A DNA stretch of 64,000 bases, from contig JAUXYA010000029.1 in the NCBI GenBank assembly GCA_030684405.1, positions 178,983-242,982 of the forward strand, given 5' to 3'. A program made the position numbers and the translations under genes. Below, in pieces: positions 54,601 to 61,292 of this stretch. Source of the stretch: Burkholderiales bacterium. GTDB lineage: Bacteria > Pseudomonadota > Gammaproteobacteria > Burkholderiales > SG8-41. The first letter of the stretch is position 1. Each line of letters starts with the position of its first letter. The notes beneath the pieces are model-generated. The model had not been told where the DNA came from, ran no database searches, and saw only the letters and a program-made list of their open reading frames with translations.

Positions 54601-55159
54601 AGCGGCCAGCGAGGAAATCGTCGTTGCTGATGTTCAGCGTCGATGCGACGAGGCCGCCGACATCGAGACTCGCGGTCGGGCTGAAGTAGATGCCCTGCGG
54701 ATTGACCAGGAACACGCGGCCGTTGGCCGAGAGGCTGCCGTAGATCGCAGAGGGGTCGCTGCCGACGACGCGGTTGAGCACCACCGAGCCGCTGCCCGGC
54801 TGCACGAACTGCACGCTGTGGCCCTGGCCGATCGAGAAGCCCTGCCAGTTGATGATCGCCTTGTCGCTGCCCTGGGTGATGACCTGCTGGGTGGGCGCGG
54901 GATTGTGGATGGTCGCACTGCCGCTGATGACGCTGCCGCCGCTGGGCAGTTGCTGCGCCCGCGCCGGCAGTCCGGGCAGCAGCAGGCTGCAGAAGCCGAT
55001 GGTCGCCAGTGCTGCGGGCACCGGCGCCAGGCGCAGGCCGCGCAGCAGGCGTTCGGAGAGGCGGCGTGGTGTTCGCTGGGCAGTCACGGGTTGTTTGTGT
55101 TCGCTACCGGGCCGTGAGGACAGCTTCGAGTATAACCAAGAGCCTGCACCGGAGCCCAT
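45626..55159 (-). CDS. Very large two-partner secretion exoprotein (filamentous haemagglutinin type) with Gly-rich C-terminus
   Basis: A 3177-residue secreted protein. A long basic leader with signal peptide ends near residue 68 (LLPGLPARAQ). The TPS domain (about 70-320) has GFSIGQGHSVQFVQPGSGSV and FLVNPQGIYFSP, the haemagglutination-activity signature read by TpsB transporters. Residues 320-2540 are Asn/Thr/Gly/Val beta-helix repeats (ALTVGSV, TGGSVTLN-like units). From about 2566 a tract of some 20 Gly leads into about 550 residues of Gly/Asp/Ser/Thr repeats (GGDGTGG-like), then a charged tail with RLVGGNRLISVQGEGVN. The transporter gene lies upstream. Likely roles are adhesion or biofilm; no toxin domain was recognised. 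Confidence 0.93.
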   Translation of the reverse strand: MGSGAGSWLYSKLSSRPGSEHKQPVTAQRTPRRLSERLLRGLRLAPVPAALATIGFCSLLLPGLPARAQQLPSGGSVISGSATIHNPAPTQQVITQGSDKAIINWQGFSIGQGHSVQFVQPGSGSVVLNRVVGSDPSAIYGSLSANGRVFLVNPQGIYFSPTASLDVGGLVASTLNISNDDFLAGRYIFRRDPGAPANASVINDGLIRARDNGYVVLAGDYAANRGIVEARLGTVALASGAQVTLDMQGDSLINLAVSEKSVSELAGVANSGELNAEGGRVIMTAAVARDLAGTVVNNSGVIRARGTVEKDGAIYLVGDGGDVSSSGSLDAGGSRGGSVKVQATTGTTLISGNIDATGSSGTGGNVQVLGENAGVTGNARINASGASGGGTVLIGGDYQGGNAEVQNAQRSYVGADAVIRADATQNGDGGKVIVWAEDVTRYYGTISARGGTQGGDGGFAEVSGKEYLAFDGKVDVSAPLGAQGSLLLDPTNIVIQAGAGSGDGLLGDSQVLFAEGGANETVSATALQALTGNITLQAEQNITLNNGVNLALANQTAGERVVFQAGANITLGGVVTTGGASVLMSAGDAGAGAPSATAAVNISSTGGIVSGGGDITLQSSGSGGISLAGNLTAGTGTVRLVTTNGGITQTTGAITGNALGVRSSGNVAFRTETNVAHNDVAVFAAQVTGAGSTLSYTNIQEPGDVNIGTVAADALPGSLFAGAVSGVSTNNADLTVTSRGQMTVLAGANVSAGTGTATLRTLDNTAGIADLTINANVSGAKVVIDSADGIAQDAASSITATQLLAQAAAGSADDNVILTGSNNVGTFAAGKSGSAAGSGGIGVLEFNNGANSLTVGTVDAVSGITAIPTAPAIGRVTLTAGSLDITQAISTGSGAGIVTLQPNTGTNVSLGGAAAFDLTQTELDLVTTGTLRIGGTAGAGSLSVGSAITNGPNWSTLILRAGSGGISQTQPLTVTNLGVATTGNATLTNAGNAAQTFAADLSVGGTGTGALQYTESNALTVGNVGVDATSGNATIAGVTISGVTTNNTNATLTTGDAVTISQNVGVGTGVLTLDVTQNGALQSGGSVISTSGAGGVRLLGNAANTNNFSLNQNNDVTNLAADTKGSITFRNASPTTVLTVGSVGGTNGITTGGSALTLIADEMAFTQNITTGGGSVTLTSNDAARVINLGTDAAGLNFTDATLERVVSGTGSLTIGDNAHTGSITVSGELVNPSNVGGGIVLRNVDSSININSVLNAGAQGVQLIADGNDATTATSGVITQGALGGIVGSTLTTQSKGGTTLNTPGASNAVGNFSAFESGGGNVSFANTGNLTVSGVGLGTNDNVGSVTIDTTGTLSTTGLITTHATSSNVALSAGGTMTLGQDINPGSSGILTLSSSGAVNMGGKVISNATSGGGAAGGLLLTRRGGVGAGNFSFTSTDSDVATIAANINGSLSYTDATALTVGSLSGTNGINTNGQNVTLVAGGNLTLNQTITATGQTIDLTAAGITSTGGTVVSNLLAIRDNNTATAGVYALGGSVSGIAANISGTLSYTDADAVAVTSAGGLSGIQTRGGSVTLNSGSVTNGANQITLLQNIDTRSTPGAGSVATGGTVTLNTAGGGVNQTSGSITAGALALRGSGTFTLDSDPGPGGVNNDVNTLAVGSTVAGATDGLINVAYRDINAVTIGTAGGASGLTTRGGNATVIAENGNLTVNTAIDTRSTPGSGATTTGGDLTLTTLAGATNIALNANVTGDIVTFNTLGSIPTAGGVIVNATVNTANLAGEIWRGYGADANLNDNLNADTVVIYTTNGADVTQTGGTITANNLLFFSYEGNSVFNFSGAGTNNVQNFAASSNYFGFPIFGSSAQVNLNTTGTLNVASLTPTQYYTGTANGIFSNNQNVNLTTNGALALTAPVNAGSGNVTFNVPTGGISQTAAGAVTANTLSLNTTNSVNLGAASNNVTNLGSSNITINDALFRYNEADSVNLESISVTNPGAATINITAGGVITLPGGESLSATSAGNVAAANVSLSGNQGVVLNGAISATGGGASSTVNAGVTLTSSSGPVTMNAAGSITVTDNGPATAAGSAPHSAEVIITSGSRSATVFTCLFFDSCNATVRNITATSNNGRAVIDVFGQGDNSTGVNVVGALTAQGQTRPLIRLSTLTEDNNDNILASSAMSIGAPLTVISTSSTAVNTLGDSVLGGISIDGRDITVGAKLESRHLDGVSRAQDGISINTRNNLAINADIVTTSNGGIGITTGSNGTVAGLGIIEAQNVNLVAPKSQGNFNVRTRIQPPAGITGTGNLNVLGGDVMRIDNLSNTTLIAALGFIDRSQSPANPDLPIGDLTLKTAGTLQIATLDAFNQARYDRNGIFGPKVPVKLELVSNNFVVFPGSITTPHWAEITLRPYTDTAEIFVRNNLDPALPGVVFTAAPVLGLLQQFHPDAKLIIGGPNHKGDVTVGGDGLFRLGNMHLVFETGQNGKVVRNFFSSNGNVYHPEPVIAFGLLGYPGPNVNDGIGQLTSDRVQLIEAGFFQPDPGVTINGACPAPCPGGSIGQGTVVVSGDGPGGGGGGGGGGGGGGGGGGGGGGTSSGGTDLGGPGATGTGTAAGTGGTGGGGSTTPADTTESGGATGGTPTDGTGGGAVADGGGTLSGPADGGGTTTTSTDTTPVEDGGGILAGDGTTGPGDGTTPGDGTTLAGDPSDPFSGGGGGGGTPSGDPGGTTTDPTTGGGPDGGGTLADGSTPGGDGTGLAGGGDGPGGPGGPGGDGTGIDGGPGPGGDGTDTFGGGGSGGGGLAGDSTSGSGTDGIADGSGGGGFGGDGATGGGALAGGDGTGGAGGPGGDGGITDGLAGGSGNGGFSGGASGGGALAGDTGGGAGDGDFAGAGSGGGSGFGGDGTGLGGDGFAGGATGGGSLADGSGSAGGGTGIAGGGAGEGIGGGADGTAGGSGGFITGDGSGLADGGFGGGAGGSGSSGSGLAGGDSGLAGGSGGFLAGDGGSGSAFGDGSGSAGGSGIAGSGTSAGDGSSGGSGFPGAGTGDGATGTITAAGDGSARDGTGLSGDFRGGASGGGAAVGPGEAGEGERGDAGRERSTVARSGTDTTGEFRGGGSGGRAAADAGEDSGRGEAKDGERERFFEDEREAQRIRLVGGNRLISVQGEGVNLRTGNRAPAANPAR
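47395..47465 (-). repeat. Poly-glycine tract start of the Gly-rich repeat region
   Basis: A run of about 22-23 Gly codons (GGN) encoded on the minus strand begins the low-complexity tail of the exoprotein, which runs on to about 45700 with GDG, GSG and GGA-type units. Such tracts are prone to slippage and assembly error. Confidence 0.85.
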
Positions 55160-55211
55160 CCTCGGGATTCATAAAAAAACCAATAAAATCAAATATTTAT
55201 AAAATTCCTGC

Positions 55212-56849
55212 TCAGAAGCTGCTGCTCACGGTGAACCACAGCCGTCCACGCTTGCGGTCCCCCGAGATACGTTCGCTCTGCGGATAGGCGTATTCCGCCT
55301 TGGCGCGCAGGTGCTTGTGCGGGAACACGCTGACGCCGAAACCGGCGCTGCGTATCGTGTCGTAGCGGGTGAAACCGTCGGCCTTGATCGCGCCCCAGTC
55401 GTAGAACAGGTTGAATACGCCCACGGTGTTGGCGGCGACAAACTGGCGGCGCAATTCGCCGGTGGCGACCCAGCCGGTTTCGCCGCGCAGATCGGAGGAG
55501 CGGTAGCCGCGCACGCTGCCGGGGCCGCCTAGCGAGAATTTTTCGGTATCGGGCAGCGCGCCACTGGAAAAGACCATGTTGCCGCGCAGGTAGAGGTCCC
55601 AGTTTTTCGAGGCGGCACGCAGGTGGCTGATGTCGATGTCGGCTTTCGCGCGCTGGGCGTTCTGCAGGTTGCCCGGATTGTTCTTGCCATTGCCCGAGAG
55701 CACCAGCGTCGTGCTGGTGGTCGCGGAGTCGGCGTGCACCCAGCTGCCGAGCGCGGTCAGGCTCAGCAGGTCGATGCTGGTGTCGGCGGTCGGCACTCCC
55801 AGGGTGGTCTGCGTGGTTTTGGTGTTGCGCAGGCCGATGCCGAAGACGATGTTGCGGGCGCGGCTGCGCACCCAGGGGTGGGTCAGCACCAGTTCGGTGT
55901 TGGTGACTTCGCCGGAAATCCCCAGCGCGGCAAAATCGCCGCCAATGTTGTACCGCACCTTGGAGTAGGTGGCGCCGAGGCGGGTGCCTTCGTTCGAGAC
56001 CGGCAGGCTGTAGCCGATGCGCCCGTACGAGAGCAGGCTGTGCCGGGTTTCGATGACCCGCAGGTTCAGCTGGTCGCCGATGCCCAGCGGATTGTTGAGG
56101 TCGAAGGCCGCATCGAGCCGCGTCTCGCCGGTTTCGCGGCGGCCGTGATTGTCGAGAGAGACGGTGCCGGCGTAAGGTTTTTCCTCGGTGCGGATGACCA
56201 TGTCGGTGGTGCCATAGTCCGCACCCGGTGCCAGCGTCGCGCGCGCCGAGAGGCCAGGCAGATCGTTCATCAGCAGCAGGCTGCGCTCCAGGCGCGGCAC
56301 GGTGACCAGCTCGTTTTTCGGGAGGCTGCCGGTGCGCGCCGAGATCAGTTCGGCGGAATAGCGGTTGTTGCCGACGATGCTGATGTTGGCGAGCCGGCCC
56401 TCAATGACCTCGATGCGCACGATGCCGTTCTCGACCTTTTGCGCCGGAATGATCGCGCGCGAGATCGGGAAACCGGTTTCGCGGTAGAGCTGGGTCACGG
56501 TGTCCGCGGCGCGGTTCAGGTCGTAGAGGTTCAGCTGCAGGTCGATGAAGCGCTCGGTGAGCTGCTTCAGCTGCCGCTCGGTGTAGACCGTGTTGCCGAC
56601 GAAGGTGAAGGCGTTGACCGTGAAGCGCGGCGCCGACGGGTCGTGCACGGCATCGGGGCGGCTTGCCGGGAATATGACTTCCGCCGGTGTTGGCGGCAGC
56701 GCGGGCTTGCGGTCAGGAACCGTGTCGAGCACGGCGCCCGGCGTGATCGCGGTCTGGGCCCAGGTCTGCAGCGGCGCGCACAATGCCGCCACCAGCGCCG
56801 CGGCGCGCAGGGAACGGGTCTTGCAAATCAGAACGCGCTGCGGCAACAA
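55212..56849 (-). CDS. TpsB/ShlB-family outer-membrane transporter
   Basis: A protein of about 545 residues with a signal peptide (AALVAALCAPLQTWAQ), a POTRA_2 region (FTVNAFTFVGNTVYTERQLKQL), a ShlB-type POTRA and a 16-strand barrel with the L6 motif GGPGSVRGYR and a terminal Phe (SSSF) as beta signal. It secretes the adjacent exoprotein across the outer membrane. The frame extends upstream into the Sel1 gene, but that stretch is shadow sequence with no ATG; a TTG at 56849 behind aggggaaaac gives the expected protein and was chosen, with a second TTG at 56846 possible. Confidence 0.9.
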   Translation of the reverse strand: MLPQRVLICKTRSLRAAALVAALCAPLQTWAQTAITPGAVLDTVPDRKPALPPTPAEVIFPASRPDAVHDPSAPRFTVNAFTFVGNTVYTERQLKQLTERFIDLQLNLYDLNRAADTVTQLYRETGFPISRAIIPAQKVENGIVRIEVIEGRLANISIVGNNRYSAELISARTGSLPKNELVTVPRLERSLLLMNDLPGLSARATLAPGADYGTTDMVIRTEEKPYAGTVSLDNHGRRETGETRLDAAFDLNNPLGIGDQLNLRVIETRHSLLSYGRIGYSLPVSNEGTRLGATYSKVRYNIGGDFAALGISGEVTNTELVLTHPWVRSRARNIVFGIGLRNTKTTQTTLGVPTADTSIDLLSLTALGSWVHADSATTSTTLVLSGNGKNNPGNLQNAQRAKADIDISHLRAASKNWDLYLRGNMVFSSGALPDTEKFSLGGPGSVRGYRSSDLRGETGWVATGELRRQFVAANTVGVFNLFYDWGAIKADGFTRYDTIRSAGFGVSVFPHKHLRAKAEYAYPQSERISGDRKRGRLWFTVSSSF

Positions 56850-56917
56850 CTTTTTGTTTTCCCCTGGTACCTCTGTGAACCGCGCCACCGGCAGCGGTGC
56901 GGAACGAAACGCGGCGA

Positions 56918-57850
56918 TCAGCGGCTGGCGGTGAGCTTGGGCTTCCACGCCTGCACGTCTTTTTGCGCCTGTTCCCGCTGTTCCGGTGTCAGCCGGCGGT
57001 CGGCGGCATCGCGGTTGTTCGCTGCGTCGATGTTGCCCCGGGCCGCGGCCAGGCTGAACCAGACATAGGCCTGCGTCATGTCGGCCGCGACGCCGCGACC
57101 GCTGCCGTAGAGCACACCGAGGTTGTTCTGGGCCTGTGCGTGGCCCTGGTCGGCGGCGCTGCGATACCAATTGTGCGCGACGCTCATGTCGCGCGGCACG
57201 CCGAGTCCCTTCTCGTAGAGCACGCCAAGGTTGTTCTGGGCCTGCGGCTGGCCGCGCTCGGCGGCTCGCCGGTACCATTGGGCGGCTTCGGCGTAATTCT
57301 GGGCAACGCCGTGACCGCGCTCGAAGAGCACGCCGATGTTGTTCATGGCATTGATGTTGTTCTGGGCCGCGGCACGGCGGTACCACTGCATCGCCTGGAC
57401 GTAGTCCTGGGGCACGCCGCGGCCGCTGAAATAAAGCACGCCGAGGTTGTTCTGGGCGTTCGGGTTGCCGCGCTGGGCCGCCTTGAGGTACCAGCTTGCG
57501 GCCTCCTTGGCGTCGGGTTTGACCCCGAGGCCACGCTCGTACATGACGCCGACATTGTTTTGCGCCTGGGCATGCCCCTGCTCGGCCGCGCGCCGGTACC
57601 AGTTCACCGACTCGACGAAGTTACGCTCGACGCCCTGGCCTTTTTCGTAAAGCACGCCGAGGTTGTTCTGGGCGTCGGGGTTGCCCTTGGTGGCCAGCGG
57701 CTGCCAGGCTTTCAATGCGAAGACATAGTCACCCTTGCGGTAGGCGTCCAGGCCCTGTTCGAGGGTGGCTAAGGCAGTCGTCGGGAATGCGAACGCAAGG
57801 GGAAACGCAAACACAAGGCCTGCCAGCAGCGAGACGACTGTCCGTTTCAT
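56918..57850 (-). CDS. Sel1-like repeat protein
   Basis: A 310-residue secreted protein with a signal peptide (FPLAFAFPTTALA) and about six or seven 36-residue Sel1 repeats (AQNNLGVLYEKGQGV-type), followed by a basic C-terminal segment. Sel1 proteins act as scaffolds or adaptors. It is 68 bp upstream of the TpsB gene on the same strand, suggesting a shared operon with the two-partner secretion system. Its repeats give a periodic DNA pattern of about 108 bp. Confidence 0.92.
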   Translation of the reverse strand: MKRTVVSLLAGLVFAFPLAFAFPTTALATLEQGLDAYRKGDYVFALKAWQPLATKGNPDAQNNLGVLYEKGQGVERNFVESVNWYRRAAEQGHAQAQNNVGVMYERGLGVKPDAKEAASWYLKAAQRGNPNAQNNLGVLYFSGRGVPQDYVQAMQWYRRAAAQNNINAMNNIGVLFERGHGVAQNYAEAAQWYRRAAERGQPQAQNNLGVLYEKGLGVPRDMSVAHNWYRSAADQGHAQAQNNLGVLYGSGRGVAADMTQAYVWFSLAAARGNIDAANNRDAADRRLTPEQREQAQKDVQAWKPKLTASR

Positions 57851-58009
57851 ACGGGGTCCGGTGGTGAGTGAGGGTGCACTGAATTCTATCGCCCATCAGG
57901 GCATCCGGTCGAGCACGCGCTGTGTATTATTGATCTTTCCATAAATTGAGGTGGCCTGGAAAAAATGGAGTCCTATGGATCGTGTAATTTGACGATTTGT
58001 AGGGCAGAG

Positions 58010-58312
58010 ATGGAACGGATCCCGAAGGGGATCTACACGCCGGAATTTCGGGCGGAGGCGGTCAAGCTGGTTGAGACGACGGGGATGTCGGCAGCGCGCG
58101 CGGCAAAGCAGCTATCGATACCGAAGAGCAGTCTGGACAACTGGGTGAGAGCGGCACGGGAAGGCAAGCTGGCAGAAGTTGGCAAGGGGCAGCGGCTGCC
58201 GAGCGAACTGGAGCTCGAATTGGCAAGGACCCGCAAGGAATTGGCTGACGTGAAGATGGAGCGAGACCTGCTAAAAAAGTTTGCGACGTATTTCGCGAAG
58301 GAGTCGCGGTGA
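58010..58312 (+). CDS. IS3-family transposase OrfA
   Basis: A 100-residue DNA-binding protein with HTH (FRAEAVKLVETTGMSAARAA then SSLDNWV) and a C-terminal leucine zipper-like segment. The slippery heptamer A AAA AAG at 58273-58279 allows the -1 frameshift that makes the OrfAB fusion in this family, and the -1 frame is open into orfB. Confidence 0.9.
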   Translation: MERIPKGIYTPEFRAEAVKLVETTGMSAARAAKQLSIPKSSLDNWVRAAREGKLAEVGKGQRLPSELELELARTRKELADVKMERDLLKKFATYFAKESR

Positions 58313-59185
58313 AATACGGACGGATTCACGAACTGCGACAGGCATACCCCATCGCCGCCCTGTGCCGGGTAATGGACGTTTCGGAGAGTGGCTACCACGC
58401 CTGGCGGAAACGCCCGGCGTCGCCGCGCGCGCAGGAGAACGCCCGTCTGGAAGTCGAGATCAAGGCGGCACACGAAAGGACGCGGCAGACCTACGGTCCC
58501 GAGCGTCTGCAAGCCGATCTGGCCGACAACGGCATCGCGGTAGGCTTTCATCGAATCAAGCGCATTCGCAAGAAGTTCGGCCTGCGCTGCCGGCAGAAGC
58601 GGAAATTCAAGGCGACGACGGATTCGAAGCACAGCTTGCCGGTGGCGCCAGAACCTGCTGGATCGCCAGTTTGCCGCCACGGCCCCCAACAAGGCCTGGG
58701 TGACCGACATCACCTACATCGCTACCGACGAGGGTTGGCTTTACCTTGCCGGCATCAAGGACCTGTTCAACGGCGAACTGGTGGGGTATGCCCTCGACGC
58801 GCGGATGACGCAGCCGTTGGTGATGCAGGCTCTGTTCCGTGCTGTTGCCGCGAAGCGGCCGGGCAAGGGGCTGATCCACCATTCGGATCGCGGCGGCCAT
58901 TATTGCGCGCATGCCTACCAGAAGTTGCTCCGGTAATTCGGTATGCAGGCCTCGATGAGTCGCAAGGGTAGCTGCTGGGACAACGCGCCGATGGAAAGCT
59001 GCTGGGGTTCTTTGAAGACGGAACTGGTTCATCACCGGGATTTCGCTACCCGCGAACAGGCCAAGCAAGAAATCACGGAATACATCGAGATCTTTTACAA
59101 CCGAATGCGAAAGCAAGCGCGACTGGGCTATCTGTCACCTGGCGGTTTCACGCAGCAATACTATGCAATACAGATGGCCGCTTAG
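58309..59185 (+). pseudogene. IS3-family transposase OrfB (disrupted)
   Basis: An rve-type DDE integrase of normal length but with two lesions. An extra G at about 58651 shifts frame after SLPVAP, and TAA at 58934-58936 replaces an expected Gln codon in LLR-QFGMQ. The catalytic residues remain legible across frames: VTDITYI, HHSDRGGHY and DNAPMESCWG. It cannot make a functional transposase unless the reads are in error. Confidence 0.88.
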
Positions 59186-59329
59186 CCCGTTGGACTCTAC
59201 GATTTGCAACCGACCTCACCCTATTGGCTACTCAATACGATGGAGTTTTTTTGACCATACGGAGTCGGGCAAGGCTGGAACGAACGCCCTGATCAAGAAG
59301 GGATTGAGGCGGTGCTTGGCGGCGGTGCG

Positions 59330-60718
59330 TTACGGCCAAGCGGGCGGATGGTAGCCCCGCGGTACCGACGGCCGCGACCAGTACGCCGGCGTGTCCGACA
59401 TCTGTACCACTGGGGCGAGATGCGTGAGCCTGCCGATCGGAGAGTCGTGCTGCATGAGCAAGGTCTGCAGTTCGTCGGACGGCAGCTCCGGTGGTAGATG
59501 CGCGTATTCGGCGGGCTCGAGCACACCGTGCTCGCGTATCCAGTGCCCGGCGCCCGCGAGGGATGCCCTTACGAACCAGCTTCCGCCTTCGCGCGCGCGA
59601 CGGGCGAGCGCGATCATGGTGCCGTAGGCGAGCAGATAGCCGGCGATATAGTCCTGCGCCGAGACCGGCAGCAGCTCCGGGCGCTCGCCGTGCGGCCGCG
59701 AGATCAACCCGGTTGCGGCCTGGAGCACGGTGTCGTAGCCGCGGCGGTCGCGCCATGGTCCTTCGTGCCCCCACGCACTCAGGGTGACGTAGACGATGCC
59801 CGGCCTTAGTCGCGCCAGTGCCTCGGGCGAAAACCCACGCGCGGCTAGTGCGCCCGGGCGATACGCCTGGGAGAACACGTCGCAGTCGCGCGCGAGCGCA
59901 TGCAACGTGTCGAGCTCCGCCGGCTTGCGCAGGTCGATGTGCGTGCAAAGCTTGCCGATGTTCGTGTCGAAGTCGGACATGCCCATGTCGGGCAGATCTT
60001 CGCGTGTCACCCTCAGTACGTCGGCGCCGTGCTCGGCGAGCGTGCGTGCGCAGGTCGGACCCGCGAGATCGCGCGTCAGATCGAGAACGCGCACGCCGGA
60101 CAGCGGTCGCTCGCCTTCGGGCAGCGGCTTCGGCGGCGCCGCGCCGATTTTCACGATCTCGAGCAGTGGCATGCGCGCGACGGCCTGCCGCTGCGGCAGC
60201 GCTAGCCATTCCGCTTCGCTGCGTACGAGGCTACAAACGCCGCCCGCCTCGAAAATCCGGTCTTCCAGCTCGGCACCTTCACGTGCTGCGATCGCGTCGG
60301 CTATCGCGTCGCGCTCCGGCGCTACACCGAGCACAGCCGCGTTGCGGTCGCGCAGATTGGGAAACGTGCAGTAGAGGTACATCCATCTGCCGTCGCGCAA
60401 CCGATAAAAATCGGTGAGCTTCTTTCTCGGATCGTCCGGCGGCTTCTCGCCGTTGATCCTGAGATAACGAGCACTGCGGAGCGCCGCAGCAGCCGCGCGT
60501 GCTTGCACTCGGACGTGTTGGCGATGACCGGTCCTGATCTTCCAGAGTTCGGCTGCGGCAAGGCCGGTCGCCGCAATTGCGGCTGCGCCGGGTCCGACAA
60601 CTCGATAGCGAATTGCCCAGACCGGATCGGAGCCGACGATCTCGACGTTATCGACGGCCGCTGGCGGAAGACCGCCGAGGCGGACGAGCGCGGCCAGCGA
60701 AGATCCGTGCGGGCTCAT
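59330..60718 (-). CDS. CaiB/BaiF family (family III) CoA-transferase
   Basis: A 462-residue CoA-transferase with the second-domain entry GVRVLDLTRDLAGPTCARTLAEHGADVLRV, the family Asp-containing block (VSAQDYIAGYLLAYG) and RPGIVYVTLSAWG. It carries about 200 N-terminal residues preceding the usual start, resembling two-part members. The ATG at 60718 was chosen because it overlaps the stop of an upstream short frame (ATGA); in-frame ATGs at 60793 and 60913 are alternatives. Substrate unknown. It is boxed in by the IS3 element and transposase debris, so it may have arrived by transfer. Confidence 0.82.
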   Translation of the reverse strand: MSPHGSSLAALVRLGGLPPAAVDNVEIVGSDPVWAIRYRVVGPGAAAIAATGLAAAELWKIRTGHRQHVRVQARAAAAALRSARYLRINGEKPPDDPRKKLTDFYRLRDGRWMYLYCTFPNLRDRNAAVLGVAPERDAIADAIAAREGAELEDRIFEAGGVCSLVRSEAEWLALPQRQAVARMPLLEIVKIGAAPPKPLPEGERPLSGVRVLDLTRDLAGPTCARTLAEHGADVLRVTREDLPDMGMSDFDTNIGKLCTHIDLRKPAELDTLHALARDCDVFSQAYRPGALAARGFSPEALARLRPGIVYVTLSAWGHEGPWRDRRGYDTVLQAATGLISRPHGERPELLPVSAQDYIAGYLLAYGTMIALARRAREGGSWFVRASLAGAGHWIREHGVLEPAEYAHLPPELPSDELQTLLMQHDSPIGRLTHLAPVVQMSDTPAYWSRPSVPRGYHPPAWP

Positions 60719-60807
60719 GCGAGCTTGAGGTTGGCGCTCTTGATGCGGTTCTCTAGCCTCGTCACCTCCTGCCGCAATTCGGCGGTCTGCCATCGTAGTC
60801 TCCCCAT
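60716..60807 (-). other. Short coiled-coil-like upstream frame
   Basis: A 30-codon frame reading ...TAELRQEVTRLENRIKSAN... ends in an ATGA overlap with the CoA-transferase. The heptad pattern looks like the true C-terminus of a small regulator or coiled-coil protein, perhaps cut or frameshifted upstream. Confidence 0.35.
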
Positions 60808-60935
60808 GTTTCGTTGTCGTGCGCATCCAACTCGCCCACCTGCGCCACTGTCTCCGATGGGCGGCGAATTCGAAAAGCATATACGAGCCGGTCCATTCCG
60901 TGTTGATTTCCACTGAATTCTGAGCCGGGGTTTTC

Positions 60936-60985
60936 TGAGGTAGCCTGGGAAAAATGGAGTCCTATGGATCGTGTATTTTGACGAT
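60936..60985 (+). mobile_element. Second copy of the IS3 left end
   Basis: These 50 bp match 57947-57996 with three mismatches, in the same orientation, including the 27-bp left inverted repeat. No orfA follows; the copy is cut directly at the IS630-type remnant. Confidence 0.85.
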
Positions 60986-61133
60986 GTGGGCTTGGCTCAA
61001 GCGGCACGCCTTGGCCAACTACTGCCCGAACAATCTGGACGAGTTGCACGTCACTGCGCGCAACGAGCTCAAGAGCGCTCAGAAGCGTCCCTCGATCATT
61101 GCCGCTTGCTGGATGCAAGCTACACTTTGGTAA
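60984..61133 (+). pseudogene. IS630-type transposase C-terminal remnant
   Basis: A 49-residue fragment beginning MWAWLKRHALANYCPNNLDE and ending ACWMQATLW matches the C-terminal end of IS630-family DDE transposases. The catalytic Asp-Asp-Glu core is missing. Confidence 0.8.
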
Positions 61134-61292
61134 CTTAATGAATTATGGAATACTCAATAGCAGAGCATGAATTGCCCCCGTCATAGCGGTGGTTTTTCAT
61201 TATTCGGCGGCGCGGTTGTATGGTAGGGTTGTCGCCGGTCGCGGAATGCACGATTGATGCCGCAGCGGCCTCATGCACGGGGAAGCAGATCG

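Larger units (their letters stand above)
57947..59218 (+). mobile_element. IS3-family insertion sequence (inactive)
   Basis: A 1272-bp element bounded by 27-bp imperfect inverted repeats, left TGAGGTGGCCTGG... (57947-57973) and right ...CGACCTCA (59192-59218). It holds orfA and a frameshifted, stop-containing orfB. No 3-5 bp target duplication is visible (AAT left, CCC right), suggesting later recombination or an old insertion. A second copy of the left end lies at 60936-60985. Confidence 0.87.

Noticed and set aside
47669..55117. Several long plus-strand frames under the exoprotein gene
   Set aside because: All lie opposite the beta-helix repeats and have low-complexity Ala/Val/Asp composition without recognisable domains; the minus-strand TPS protein explains the region.
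56850..57386. N-terminal extension of the TpsB frame
   Set aside because: It overlaps the Sel1 gene out of frame, is Arg/Pro/Gly-rich and lacks any signal peptide before the one near 56800.
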